Of a stretch of 48,614 bases of DNA, positions 40,213 to 48,614 are shown piece after piece. The DNA is from Eubacteriales bacterium (lineage in GTDB: Bacteria > Bacillota > Clostridia > Lachnospirales > Lachnospiraceae). Location of the stretch: the NCBI GenBank assembly GCA_030533405.1, contig JAUNJF010000024.1, positions 1 to 48,614 of the forward strand, given 5' to 3'. Position numbers and translations under genes: made by a program. Numbering within the stretch: the first letter of the stretch is position 1; each line of letters starts with the position of its first letter. The notes beneath the pieces are model-generated. The model was not told where the DNA came from. It did no database searches and saw only the letters and a program-made list of their open reading frames with translations.

Positions 40213-41016
40213 ATGTGGGAAAGAAAAACATTAAAGGAAAAAGCAAAGAGAAGTTTTAAAGCAAATTATTGGTTGGTTGTTTTGGTAGCATTGATATTGG
40301 CAATGCTCAGTGGAGGCGGAAGTGCTGGCGGAAGTTCTTATACTGGAAATGAAGAAGCTACAAAGATTGAATCTGTCTTAGACCAGAAGTTTGGAGCATC
40401 GCAAATAAGCGAAGCAAAGCAGAATGCAGAGGATAACGTATCTGCAATTGAGGAAGAATATAATAAAATGTCTGAAGAAGACAAAGAATCATTCGGTGTA
40501 GCTATGGGTGTAGCTGCTGTTGCAATTGGAATTATTGTCATTATTATTGCATTAATTAGTATGGCGTTTGGTGTATTCGTATTCAATCCATTATTGGTTG
40601 GATGTAGAAAATTTTTTACAAAGAATCTTAATGAAAAGGCAAAATTAAAAGAAGTTGTATCAGCATTTGACAAGAATTATAAAAACGGCGTAAAGATTAT
40701 GTTTTTAAAGGATTTATATACATTCTTATGGACATTATTGTTTGTAATTCCAGGTGTTATTAAGACGTATGAGTATCGTATGGTTCCTTATTTGGTAGCA
40801 ATGAATCCGGAAATCAGTGCAGAAGAAGCATTTGCACGTAGTAAGGAAATGATGAATGGCAATAAATGGAGAGCATTTATCCTTGATCTTTCATTTATTG
40901 GATGGGATATTTTGAATCTCTGCACACTTGGTATTTTGGGAATCTTTTTTGTTAATCCTTACCGTTATCAGACAGAGGCTGCTTTATTTGAAGCATTGTA
41001 TGTAGCACAAAATTAA
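40213..41016 (+). CDS. DUF975 family membrane protein
   Basis: A 267-residue protein: an N-terminal basic helix (TLKEKAKRSFKANYWLVVLV), an acidic extracytoplasmic loop, then membrane helices around VAAVAIGIIVIIIALISMAF and LWTLLFVIPGVIKTYEYRMV, and the DUF975 hallmark AFARSKEMMNGNKWRAFILDLSF near the end. Function unknown; common in Firmicutes. ATG at 40213 is 9 bases after AGGAGG; an ATG at 40204 touches the site and is unlikely. Confidence 0.85.
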   Translation: MWERKTLKEKAKRSFKANYWLVVLVALILAMLSGGGSAGGSSYTGNEEATKIESVLDQKFGASQISEAKQNAEDNVSAIEEEYNKMSEEDKESFGVAMGVAAVAIGIIVIIIALISMAFGVFVFNPLLVGCRKFFTKNLNEKAKLKEVVSAFDKNYKNGVKIMFLKDLYTFLWTLLFVIPGVIKTYEYRMVPYLVAMNPEISAEEAFARSKEMMNGNKWRAFILDLSFIGWDILNLCTLGILGIFFVNPYRYQTEAALFEALYVAQN

Positions 41017-41040
41017 TGATATACATATGAAAGGTTGCGA

Positions 41041-41082
41041 AATCCGCAGAATCTATGTACAATAGATTTTGCGGATTTTTTG
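41041..41082 (+). terminator. Strong terminator after the DUF975 gene
   Basis: AATCCGCAGAATCTAT (41041-41056) pairs with ATAGATTTTGCGGATT (41062-41077), then six T. Confidence 0.9.
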
Positions 41083-41140
41083 TTGGTTTGTATGATGTGA
41101 TAAATATGACTTGAATAAAATAAATGGAAGAGGATTTTGT

Positions 41141-42478
41141 ATGAAAAAGAGACTATTTACGACAACCAGAATTCTTATGCTGGGTTTTCTTTTGGGTGCA
41201 CTGATTGGTGCGTGTTTGCTATATTTACCCATAAGTGTAAAGTCGGAGGTGGATTTGAAATTTGTTGATGCACTGTTTGTATCGACATCAGGGATTTGTG
41301 TAACGGGATTATCTACGGTTAATATTGGTCAGACGTTTTCTGTGTTTGGGCAGGTAATTCTTTTACTTTTGATTCAGTTAGGTGGACTTGGTTTTGTGAC
41401 ATTTTCTACATTATTGTTAATTGCATTTCATAAGCGGGTAACGCTAGAAGATCGGTTACTGATTCAGAGTGCATATAATTTAGATACGCTATCTGGCTTG
41501 CTTGGAATTACAATTCGAGTGGTGAAAGCAACATTAGTTGTGGAGTTGATTGGCGCTCTTGGTTATGCCTTGGTTTTTATTCCGGAATTTGGCCCGATTG
41601 GAATTTGGTATGCGATTTTTCATTCTGTATCGGCATTTTGTAATGCAGGAATTGATTTACTCGGAGGGAACAGTTTATGTGTATACCGGGATAATGTAGT
41701 GATTAATGTAGTGACAATGTTTTTGATTATTGCGGGTGGATTGGGATTTCCTGTATATTGGGAAATTGTTCGTGTGATTTGTAAGAAAAAGGTAGATAAA
41801 AGAAAGTTGAATTTTCATGCGAAGTTGGTAATTTATGTTACGATTGCATTAATTTTAGGTGGTGCAATGTTTACATTACTGGTTGAGTACAATAATCCAG
41901 AAACGTTGGGACCATTGAGTTTGCCGAATAAGATTATGGCCTCGGTCTTCCAGTCAGTTACACTGCGAACGGCTGGATTTGTAACAATTGATCAGGCTGG
42001 ATTTAAGAGTGCAAGCTGCTTACTTTATCTGATTTTTATGTTTATTGGTGGTTCTCCAGCAGGAACAGCTGGTGGTGTTAAGACGATTACTGTTTTGATG
42101 GTAGTTGTTTCTGTCATTGCCAACATAAAAGGAAAAAAAGATGTAGCGATTATGAATCGTAAAATTACAGATACAATTATTAGACGATGTGTAGCAATTG
42201 TAAGTTTTAGTTTTATGATATTAGTAGGGTTGTCAATCGCATTATTATTGGTTTGTCCTGCTGATTTTTTAGATGTGTTATATGAAATGACGTCAGCGAT
42301 TGCAACGGTTGGTTTGACCAGAGGTTTGACAAGTGAGTTAAATACTGCGGGAAAGCTTGTTGTTTCATTAGCGATGTATTTGGGAAGAATTGGACCGATT
42401 TCGTTAGCGCTGGCATTTAATTCGAAAAAGGTAGCGAATGCAGTTTCGTATGCAGAAGGAAAAGTAATTATAGGATAG
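41141..42478 (+). CDS. ktrB: KtrB/TrkH-type potassium transporter subunit
   Basis: A 445-residue membrane protein made of four M-P-M repeats. The four selectivity-loop glycines lie in STSGICVTGLSTV, SVSAFCNAGIDLL, SVTLRTAGFVTID and TSAIATVGLTRGL. GGSPAGTAGGVKTITVLM marks the intramembrane gate loop of the third repeat. It moves K+ (or Na+-coupled K+) inward and is gated by the KtrA protein encoded 13 bases downstream. ATG at 41141 follows GAGGA; a TTG ten codons earlier lacks a site. Confidence 0.92.
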   Translation: MKKRLFTTTRILMLGFLLGALIGACLLYLPISVKSEVDLKFVDALFVSTSGICVTGLSTVNIGQTFSVFGQVILLLLIQLGGLGFVTFSTLLLIAFHKRVTLEDRLLIQSAYNLDTLSGLLGITIRVVKATLVVELIGALGYALVFIPEFGPIGIWYAIFHSVSAFCNAGIDLLGGNSLCVYRDNVVINVVTMFLIIAGGLGFPVYWEIVRVICKKKVDKRKLNFHAKLVIYVTIALILGGAMFTLLVEYNNPETLGPLSLPNKIMASVFQSVTLRTAGFVTIDQAGFKSASCLLYLIFMFIGGSPAGTAGGVKTITVLMVVVSVIANIKGKKDVAIMNRKITDTIIRRCVAIVSFSFMILVGLSIALLLVCPADFLDVLYEMTSAIATVGLTRGLTSELNTAGKLVVSLAMYLGRIGPISLALAFNSKKVANAVSYAEGKVIIG

Positions 42479-42491
42479 AAAGGTTGGAAAA

Positions 42492-43169
42492 ATGAAAAAG
42501 AGAGCGCAAAAAAAACCCAAAAAACAGTTTGTTGTAATTGGACTTGGTAGATTTGGAAGAAGTGTTGCAAAGCATTTAGAGAAAAATGGTTGTAATGTTA
42601 TGGCAATAGATGAGGATGAGAAAAAAGTAAATATGATATCAGAATATGTGACTTCAGCAATGTGCCTGGATATTTCAGATGAGGAAGTTGTAAAGGAGCT
42701 TGGTTTAAGTAATTTTGATGGTGCGGTGATTTCGATTGTACACAGTTTGGAAAAGGCAGTATTGGCAACTATTTGTGTGAAAGAGAATGGAATTGGACAG
42801 GTGGTTGTAGAAGCATATGATGAAACACAGGGTAAGGTGCTTAAAAAATTGGGAGCCGATGTGGTTGTATATCCAGAGAGAGAGATGGGAGTACATTTAG
42901 CAAATAATCTTGCATTTGATAATTTCTTAGATGCTATTGAATTGACATCCGATTATTCGATTGCAGATATTCAGACCCCGAAGGATTGGGTAGGGAAGAA
43001 TTTAATTGAACTGAATTTAAGAGCAAAATATGATGTGAATATTATTGCGATTAAGAGAGGTACAAAAGTGGATATGACTCCACCAGCAGATATTCGTTTG
43101 GCTGAGGAGGATGTTTTAATGGTTTTGGGTGAAAATAATATATTAAAGAAGTTATCACACACCATTTGA
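42492..43169 (+). CDS. ktrA: KtrA/TrkA regulatory subunit
   Basis: A 225-residue cytoplasmic protein: RCK_N Rossmann domain with VVIGLGRFGRSVAKHL and the acidic end MAIDEDEKKV, then a TrkA_C domain (DWVGKNLIELNLRAKYDVNI, ADIRLAEEDVLMVLGE). It forms the ATP/NAD-gated ring on KtrB. A basic N-terminal KKRAQKKPKK precedes the domain. Confidence 0.93.
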   Translation: MKKRAQKKPKKQFVVIGLGRFGRSVAKHLEKNGCNVMAIDEDEKKVNMISEYVTSAMCLDISDEEVVKELGLSNFDGAVISIVHSLEKAVLATICVKENGIGQVVVEAYDETQGKVLKKLGADVVVYPEREMGVHLANNLAFDNFLDAIELTSDYSIADIQTPKDWVGKNLIELNLRAKYDVNIIAIKRGTKVDMTPPADIRLAEEDVLMVLGENNILKKLSHTI

Positions 43170-43198
43170 AACTCTTTTTCAATTAACGAAAAATGATG

Positions 43199-43226
43199 CG
43201 GGGACAGAGAAATCTGGCCCCGTTTT
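43199..43226 (+). terminator. Terminator after ktrA
   Basis: CGGGG-CAGA pairs with TCTG-CCCCG (43199-43222), then four T. Confidence 0.75.
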
Positions 43227-43249
43227 GGTATTGGAGGAAGATTTGGAAT

Positions 43250-43571
43250 ATGGTAAAAGCAGTTATTTTTGATATGTATGAGACATATTTTATATCCTTA
43301 TTTTGATGTGGCATGTCTTTCCTTTGATGAAGGTGTGCAGAAGCCAGACAATGAGATTTTTTATCGCTGTATGAGAAGATTGAATGTATCTGCGGAGGAG
43401 TGTATATATGTTGGTGACGGCGGAAGTTACGAGTTAGAAACGGCAAGAGCACTTGGTATGCATGCAGTACAAGCTGCGTGGTATTTGAAAGAAAATACAA
43501 AGCAACCGACAACATTTATGCCGGAATTTGAACCAAAGAAAAGACCGCTTGAAATTTTGAAAATGGTTTGA
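43250..43571 (+). pseudogene. HAD hydrolase remnant with internal deletion and frameshift
   Basis: The ATG at 43250, behind TTGGAGGAAG, begins MVKAVIFDMYETYF, a HAD motif I start, but stops after 18 codons. A second frame from about 43269 gives the HAD C-terminal part: FDVACLSFDEGVQKPDNEIF, RRLNVSAEECIYVGDGGSYE and ARALGMHAVQAAWYL. About 110-140 residues between (cap domain and motif II) are missing, and the parts are in different frames. It is a decayed gene. Confidence 0.75.
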
Positions 43572-43591
43572 TGTGAGGATGGTAGAAAAAA

Positions 43592-44341
43592 ATGAAGTTA
43601 AGTAAAAGACAGCATGCCATATATGATATATTAATAAGTGCACTTGCAGTTGTGACAGTGATTTTGCTTGTTGTTGATTTCTATAGTGGTGTGCACGGGT
43701 GGCAGTTGATTGCATATCGTTTTGTTTTGGCTATTTTTTTGATTGATTATATTTTACGTTTGAAGAAGGCACCCGATAAGAAAAAATTTATACGAAATAA
43801 TATATGCGATTTAATTGTTTTATTACCGTTACAGACGATGCTTGGTTGGTTGCCAATCTTACAGTATCATAATTTGTATCGATTGTTATGTATTCCGAGA
43901 TTGGTTGCATTTTTATATCGACCAATTCGTAAAATGAAACGTTTTTTTGATACCAATGGATTTAAATATATGGTGTTTATTACCTGTATTATGGTTTTAG
44001 TTGGTGGTGTATTGATTCATTTTGCGGAAGGGATGAGTATCTCGGATGGTATTTGGTGGGCGTTTGTTACGGCATCTACGGTTGGCTATGGTGACATTTC
44101 GCCGCAAACATTTTATGGACGAGTCATTGCGATGTTTTTGATGTTGGTTGGAATTGGCTTGATTGGTAGTTTGACCAGTACATTGACATCGTATTTTATG
44201 AGGACCTCTAAGATTGAAAAAAAGAATCAAACCATTCGGATGATACAGGAACAGTTGGATCGATTTGATGAGTTATCAGAAGAAGAGGTTGAGGATTTAT
44301 GCGTTATTTTACGAGCACTGAAAAACAAGCAGAATCCTTGA
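43592..44341 (+). CDS. Voltage-gated-type potassium channel
   Basis: A 249-residue membrane protein with the selectivity filter TVGYGD at about residues 161-166. Four helices precede the pore (VTVILLVVDFYSGVHG; YRFVLAIFLIDYILRLKK; LIVLLPLQTMLGWLP; then the arginine-bearing RLLCIPRLVAFLYRPIRKM), a voltage-sensor-like order. The pore domain (VFITCIMVLVGGVLI to VGIGLIGSLTSTLTS) is followed by a coiled C-terminus. GAGGAT is a weak ribosome site. Lies beside ktrBA, so the region handles potassium in both directions. Confidence 0.9.
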   Translation: MKLSKRQHAIYDILISALAVVTVILLVVDFYSGVHGWQLIAYRFVLAIFLIDYILRLKKAPDKKKFIRNNICDLIVLLPLQTMLGWLPILQYHNLYRLLCIPRLVAFLYRPIRKMKRFFDTNGFKYMVFITCIMVLVGGVLIHFAEGMSISDGIWWAFVTASTVGYGDISPQTFYGRVIAMFLMLVGIGLIGSLTSTLTSYFMRTSKIEKKNQTIRMIQEQLDRFDELSEEEVEDLCVILRALKNKQNP

Positions 44342-44352
44342 AAATAGAGGCA

Positions 44353-44370
44353 TTAGACATGGTTGTCTAA
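44353..44370. promoter_or_regulatory. Inverted repeat upstream of the XRE regulator
   Basis: TTAGACA (44353-44359) and TGTCTAA (44364-44370); TTAGACA occurs again near 44411. Possible operator of the XRE protein. Confidence 0.45.
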
Positions 44371-44453
44371 ATGAAAAAATGGCATTTTCTTGCTTTGTGT
44401 CGTGTAATCATTAGACAAATAATTATACTCTGCAAATGAAGGGAGGTTCTATT

Positions 44454-45104
44454 ATGGATCAAAAAAAGGTTGGAAGTTTTTTAAAGGAACTTCGTAAAGA
44501 AAAAGGAATCACACAGGAAAAATTTGCAGAGGAACTTGCTGTATCTGGAAGAACCGTATCTCGTTGGGAGACAGGTAGTAATTTGCCTGATATTTCGCTT
44601 CTTGTTCATATTGCAGATTTAGATTCTGGATTTATGATATTTCCTGATGATACCGATGAGATGTTGGAGGTGGAATATACATCTAATCTGAAAACGGGAA
44701 TGTTTGATACCGATGGATGTATTATATTAAAATCGAAATATTCCAAAGAAAATTATGATAAAGAAATAAAGCGTTTAAGTGAGATTACTTGCGAAATAAA
44801 ATATCAGAATGAATCGGTAAAAAATGAGGTGCGCTATGATGAAAATATGTATCATTATCCTGCGTATATTACCAGTGATGGCTTTGATTATGTGTATGAA
44901 TATGCATTGCTTGATGAGGCAAACGATACGATTATTTATGTGTTGTTGAGTTATCCCAATGCTACAGATTTGGTGAAATATAAAGAGTATTTAAAGAAAA
45001 ATGTTGGTGCATATATATTGGATCATAAGAATGTCCTAGAAGAGTTTACAATATATGTACATAAATTTGGTGATATTTATTATGAGTATACGGATATGCA
45101 GTAG
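44454..45104 (+). CDS. XRE-family regulator with C-terminal extension
   Basis: A 216-residue protein. Residues 4-60 are a helix-turn-helix of the Cro/CI type: VGSFLKELRKEKGITQEKFAEELAVS, RTVSRWETGSNLPDISLL. The remaining 150 residues are beta-rich (EVEYTSNLKTGMFDTDG, VYEYALLDEANDTIIYVLLS) and probably sense something. ATG at 44454 has GGGAGG 7 bases upstream; an ATG at 44436 lies before the site. Part of a short run with the SUKH-membrane gene. Confidence 0.85.
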   Translation: MDQKKVGSFLKELRKEKGITQEKFAEELAVSGRTVSRWETGSNLPDISLLVHIADLDSGFMIFPDDTDEMLEVEYTSNLKTGMFDTDGCIILKSKYSKENYDKEIKRLSEITCEIKYQNESVKNEVRYDENMYHYPAYITSDGFDYVYEYALLDEANDTIIYVLLSYPNATDLVKYKEYLKKNVGAYILDHKNVLEEFTIYVHKFGDIYYEYTDMQ

Positions 45105-45166
45105 AGAAACGCAGGCTAAAGCAAATATGGTTGTATCCCTTATTAAGGCTAGGATGAAAAAAGGTC

Positions 45167-46204
45167 ATGATTTATAAACAAAATTGTAGAGAACAGAGAA
45201 CAACTGAAGAATTAATAAACACAATGAAAGAGATCAGGGAGGCAAAACAATCCGATGTACAGCTTGCGATAAATGAACCGGAAACAATGGACCATATTCA
45301 AGTTTGGATGGAGCGTTATGAAGTTGTGTTGCCGCAGGAATATATTGATTTTTTATTGCTTTGCGATGGATTTTCTTTGGGGGATAACGGAATGTATCCC
45401 CTTCTTGAAGTTGAAAAGTATCCCGTTGAAGCGATGGACAACGCGGTGATGTTTGTATTAGGTGTGTGTAGTGATGGCAGATTATTATGTACAAAGGATG
45501 GGAAGTTGTATTATGAAAAATTAGGGAAATATGTGTATGAATGTTACTTGCGTGATTTTTTGAGTGATTATATTACTTATATAGAAGAGGACTGGAGTTA
45601 TTCTGATGAAATGTATATAGAGATGAAACATGCACAAAGGTATCTTTTGAGGAAAAAAGAGAAAACAGCAATAAGTGAAAGCTTAAGTTCGTTTTGGCCT
45701 TTAACTGTATTTCTCGCACTTATATTAGGAATATGGCATATAATGACGAGTAATTATGAAGGTGAACAGGGATTAATGCACTACTATTTGTATGCAATTT
45801 CCACAGTGTGTTGGTGTTTTTCCTTTTTGCTTGGAATACTAAGTATTCGTATGACGAGAAAGAGTAAATTTTTTGTAGGTGCATTACTTGTAATGATTTC
45901 GTTTATGCTACTGTACATTTTGATTGATTCAATCTATATTGATGTAAAAAATCCACCAGTGGAAATATGTGTGAGTGAACCGCGTTTGTATGAAAGAGAA
46001 TTTCATTTTCGTGGGCGTTCTCAGCATCAGGATCATTCGAAATATGCGTTGTCGGTCGGTGGAGAATCCTTCGATATTAATAAATCGACTTATTTTGAGT
46101 TGGTAAATAAGGATATAAAAGAGATGAAAATAATGGTATATCCAGAGTCACGTGTGTTACAATCTTATTCTATTTTGGAGGAAGGAAATACGTCAGGGGA
46201 GTAG
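45167..46204 (+). CDS. SUKH/SMI1-KNR4 domain fused to membrane domain
   Basis: A 345-residue protein. Residues about 30-150 are SUKH-like: HIQVWMERYEVVLPQEYIDFLLLCDGFS, then FVLGVCSDGRLLCT. Three hydrophobic segments follow (WPLTVFLALILGIW; YYLYAISTVCWCFSFLLG; VGALLVMISFMLLYILI), then about 80 residues outside with ICVSEPRLYEREFHFRG. SUKH proteins usually bind toxins in the cytoplasm; a membrane-anchored form is rare. The site AAAAAAGG is only 3 bases before ATG, so the start is uncertain. Confidence 0.7.
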   Translation: MIYKQNCREQRTTEELINTMKEIREAKQSDVQLAINEPETMDHIQVWMERYEVVLPQEYIDFLLLCDGFSLGDNGMYPLLEVEKYPVEAMDNAVMFVLGVCSDGRLLCTKDGKLYYEKLGKYVYECYLRDFLSDYITYIEEDWSYSDEMYIEMKHAQRYLLRKKEKTAISESLSSFWPLTVFLALILGIWHIMTSNYEGEQGLMHYYLYAISTVCWCFSFLLGILSIRMTRKSKFFVGALLVMISFMLLYILIDSIYIDVKNPPVEICVSEPRLYEREFHFRGRSQHQDHSKYALSVGGESFDINKSTYFELVNKDIKEMKIMVYPESRVLQSYSILEEGNTSGE

Positions 46205-46221
46205 TAAAGTAAGGAGAGAAA

Positions 46222-48189
46222 ATGAGATATCAGATTAGAAATGCAATCGTACAATTTGGGGCGGACACGATTTTGGAATGTGTGAATTTTGAGATTCATG
46301 ATAATGAGAAAATTGCGATTGTTGGAAGAAATGGTTGTGGTAAGACAACACTATTAAAGTTAATAAATGGCGATATTGAGATGAGTAATATCGATAGTGA
46401 CGAGGAATGTGGCATTACGATGAGCGGAAAGCAACGCATAGGTTATCTTCGTCAGGTCAGTTTTGAAGATGGTGAGATTACTGTTGAGGAAGAGATTAAG
46501 AAAGCGTTTGCACCTGTATTTGCCTGCGAACAGCGGATGAAAGAGATTGAGGATGCGCTAAAAGTAAATGATAACAAGGCGCTTTTGGCTGAATATGATC
46601 GATTGCAAAAGAAGATGGAAGCGCTACGTGGATATTACTGGAAGAAGGATATGGAGACCATGTTCCAAAAGTTTGGATTTGCGTTAGAGGATTTACAGCG
46701 ACCAATCGGAACCTTTTCTGGTGGACAACAGACTAAGGTTGCATTTATTCAAATGTTGTTGACCAGACCAGACATTTTGTTGCTTGATGAACCGACGAAC
46801 CATTTGGACATCAGTACGATTGAGTGGTTAGAAGGATTTCTAAAGAGTTATGAAAACGCAGTTGTAATTGTATCCCATGATCGTATGTTTTTGGATCGTG
46901 TGATTGATGTGACATATGAGATAGAGTATAAGCAAATCAAGCGATATGTGGGAAACTATTCTGCGTTTATGAAGCGAAAGGAAGAGGATTTAATCAAGCA
47001 AGAAAAGGACTATGAGGAGCAGCAAAAGGAGATTGCAAGACTAACTGCCTGGATTGAAAAATGGAAGAATACGCCGACAAAGGTGGCGGCAACGAGATCG
47101 AAACGTATGGCGATTGAACATATGGTTAAGATTGAAAAGCCGAGACGATTTGATACGAAAGCGTTTAAGGCAATGTTTACGCCAGCATGCGAAAGCTATA
47201 ATGATGTGATTGTGGTGCAAAAGCTTCAGATTGGTTATGATCAGATGCTCAGTGAGGTCACATTTACGTTAAAGAAACGTGAGCGTTTGGCGGTGCTTGG
47301 AGAAAATGGTAAGGGTAAATCTACCTTGTTAAAAACCATTGTTGGATTGATTCCAGAACTTGGTGGAAGTTGTACACTTGGAACGAATGTAGAGTATGCA
47401 TATTTTGATCAGCAAAAGGCTGTAAATAATGACGCAGATCCTGAACAGACAGTGATTGATAACTTTTGGGCTATGTATCCGGATTTACTTCGAAATGATG
47501 TGCGTAGTGCACTTGGTGCGTTCCTTTTTTCTGGCGAAGATGTGGAGAAGAAAATGGGACAATTATCGGGTGGCGAGAAGGTGCGTCTGGAACTGTGTAA
47601 GATTTTTTATACAAAGCCAAATCTTTTGATTTTGGATGAGCCGACGAATCATATGGATTTGATTGGTAAGGAAGCGTTAGAACACATGTTGAAGGAATAT
47701 GAGGGAACAGTTTTGTTTGTTTCGCATGACCGATATTTTATCAATCAGGTTGCAACGGGTGTGTTAGAGTTTGGTAAGGATGAAGTGCGTCAGTACTATG
47801 GCAACTATCAGGAGTATCTTGAGGAAAAAGAAAAAATCGAAGCTGGAATCATAAAGACTTCGAGTAATCAAAAGGAAAATGCTTCTACAGCAAAGCAGCA
47901 AAATACACCAACCCTTGAAGATGTATTTATTAAGAAGAATTACTATAACCCGGGTAAAATCATTTCAAGATTGCGCAATCAGTTAGAAAAGTATGAAAGA
48001 CAGCTTGCTGAGAGTGAGGAGAAAACCTCAGAACTTCAGATTCAGATGATGGATCCTGAACTTGCCTCCGACTTTGAGAAACTGATGGAACTACAGACTG
48101 CGCTAGATGAGGAGAATCATCAGCAGGAAACATTGCTAGAACGTATGCTCGAGACAGAGTTGGAGTTGCAGGAAATGCTGAATGAGTAG
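46222..48189 (+). CDS. ABC-F ATPase
   Basis: A 655-residue protein with two ABC domains and no membrane part. Walker A GRNGCGKTT (about 36-44) and GENGKGKST; signatures SGGQQTK and SGGEKVRLEL; Walker B LLLDEPTNHLD and LILDEPTNHMD. A linker with helices (RLTAWIEKWKNTPTKVAATR) joins the domains, and the C-terminal 110 residues form a coiled coil (QLEKYERQLAESEEKTSELQ). ABC-F proteins act on the ribosome; resistance and housekeeping forms cannot be separated by eye. AAGGAGAG 7 bases before ATG. Confidence 0.92.
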   Translation: MRYQIRNAIVQFGADTILECVNFEIHDNEKIAIVGRNGCGKTTLLKLINGDIEMSNIDSDEECGITMSGKQRIGYLRQVSFEDGEITVEEEIKKAFAPVFACEQRMKEIEDALKVNDNKALLAEYDRLQKKMEALRGYYWKKDMETMFQKFGFALEDLQRPIGTFSGGQQTKVAFIQMLLTRPDILLLDEPTNHLDISTIEWLEGFLKSYENAVVIVSHDRMFLDRVIDVTYEIEYKQIKRYVGNYSAFMKRKEEDLIKQEKDYEEQQKEIARLTAWIEKWKNTPTKVAATRSKRMAIEHMVKIEKPRRFDTKAFKAMFTPACESYNDVIVVQKLQIGYDQMLSEVTFTLKKRERLAVLGENGKGKSTLLKTIVGLIPELGGSCTLGTNVEYAYFDQQKAVNNDADPEQTVIDNFWAMYPDLLRNDVRSALGAFLFSGEDVEKKMGQLSGGEKVRLELCKIFYTKPNLLILDEPTNHMDLIGKEALEHMLKEYEGTVLFVSHDRYFINQVATGVLEFGKDEVRQYYGNYQEYLEEKEKIEAGIIKTSSNQKENASTAKQQNTPTLEDVFIKKNYYNPGKIISRLRNQLEKYERQLAESEEKTSELQIQMMDPELASDFEKLMELQTALDEENHQQETLLERMLETELELQEMLNE

Positions 48190-48207
48190 AATAGAGGATG
48201 AAAAAAT

Positions 48208-48243
48208 ACCCCCATGCACTCAATTTATATGAGTGCATGGGGA
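48208..48243. terminator. Terminator between convergent genes
   Basis: CCCCATGCACTCA (48210-48222) pairs perfectly with TGAGTGCATGGGG (48230-48242), 7-base loop. On the minus strand it is followed by a T run, so it serves mainly the transporter gene. Confidence 0.9.
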
Positions 48244-48266
48244 TTGCTGTTTGCTGAAATTACATA

Positions 48267-48614
48267 TTATGCAATAGATTTCTCTTTGTTCCAACGATAT
48301 AAAGTAAGAATTAAAAGTGCAAATACAGAAGTGATTGCTGTTAACAAATAAATGTCTGAAAAACCTTTGTTCAATGTGCTCTGGAAACATTCTTCTATTG
48401 CATCGCTGTTATGATCAATTTCTGCAATATAGTCATTGAGTGCAGTATCAAAGGCGCCAGGAATGGCATCACGCATTTCTCCCATATGGCTGGATAAGGT
48501 TTCCATTTCCTTAATGGAAGCATCCATGCCATCTACGGCTGCTTTCATTTCGTCTAATTTCTGTGTCATAGCAGACATATCCGTAGGCATCTCAGACATA
48601 TCGCTCATACCAGC
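48267..48614 (-). CDS. C-terminal part of a membrane transporter (partial)
   Basis: The visible 115 or so residues run off the window. They hold a long methionine-rich coiled coil (MSAMTQKLDEMKAAVDGMDAS, then METLSSHMGEM), a last membrane helix (IYLLTAITSVFALLILTLY) and a basic end. This coil-plus-helix ending is common in clostridial MFS or MMPL exporters. No start can be given. Confidence 0.7.
   Translation of the reverse strand, partial: AGMSDMSEMPTDMSAMTQKLDEMKAAVDGMDASIKEMETLSSHMGEMRDAIPGAFDTALNDYIAEIDHNSDAIEECFQSTLNKGFSDIYLLTAITSVFALLILTLYRWNKEKSIA

Overview
The window is low-GC chromosomal DNA. Strong AGGAGG ribosome sites, short gaps, an AdoCbl riboswitch, a Re-type citrate synthase and many small single-domain families point to a gut or rumen Lachnospiraceae (class Clostridia); genus cannot be fixed by eye. 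No rRNA, tRNA, CRISPR array, transposase or recombinase gene was found.

Bases 1-10258 are an accessory region of about fifteen small same-strand genes: a CAT-family pseudogene, a PAS-GGDEF cyclase, several unrecognised or immunity-like proteins (SUKH-like, Imm30-like), an Ig-like secreted protein, an alpha/beta hydrolase, a YdbC/PC4 protein and TrmO. Short related sequences recur between the genes, usually just after a stop codon. This looks like a cassette-style array, although no integrase is visible.

Bases 10259-17382 hold a LytTR regulator with a membrane partner, then a WYL regulator, DUF3781, GyrI-like protein, radical SAM enzyme and TraX protein. A tandem-repeat leader with a 19-residue peptide precedes an ANT(6)-like protein that has lost its metal-binding Asp pair. 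A DUF6512-type membrane protein follows on the minus strand.

Bases 17566-27374 hold a Lon-like ATPase without a protease domain, argG, a cobalamin riboswitch controlling a lipoprotein form of CbiK, a LysR regulator divergent from a Re-citrate-synthase-like enzyme, and an esterase.

Bases 27641-33616 form a tight six-gene operon: circularly permuted ATP-grasp, alpha-E protein, transglutaminase-fold protein, an intact M14 deacylase, a second M14 protein lacking all metal ligands, and a FUSC-HAD fusion whose HAD nucleophile is missing. It resembles the known ATP-grasp/alpha-E/transglutaminase peptide-modification clusters, with unusual additions.

Bases 33638-40037 carry fructokinase and an AGE-family isomerase (minus strand) and, divergently, a cysteine-synthase-like enzyme followed by two LanC-like proteins with CCG zinc motifs. 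A 92-93 bp structured repeat lies about 30 bases upstream of both the fructokinase and the second LanC gene; base changes between the copies preserve pairing. The right end holds DUF975, KtrB/KtrA, a broken HAD gene, a K+ channel, an XRE regulator, a SUKH-membrane fusion, an ABC-F ATPase and the end of a transporter gene.
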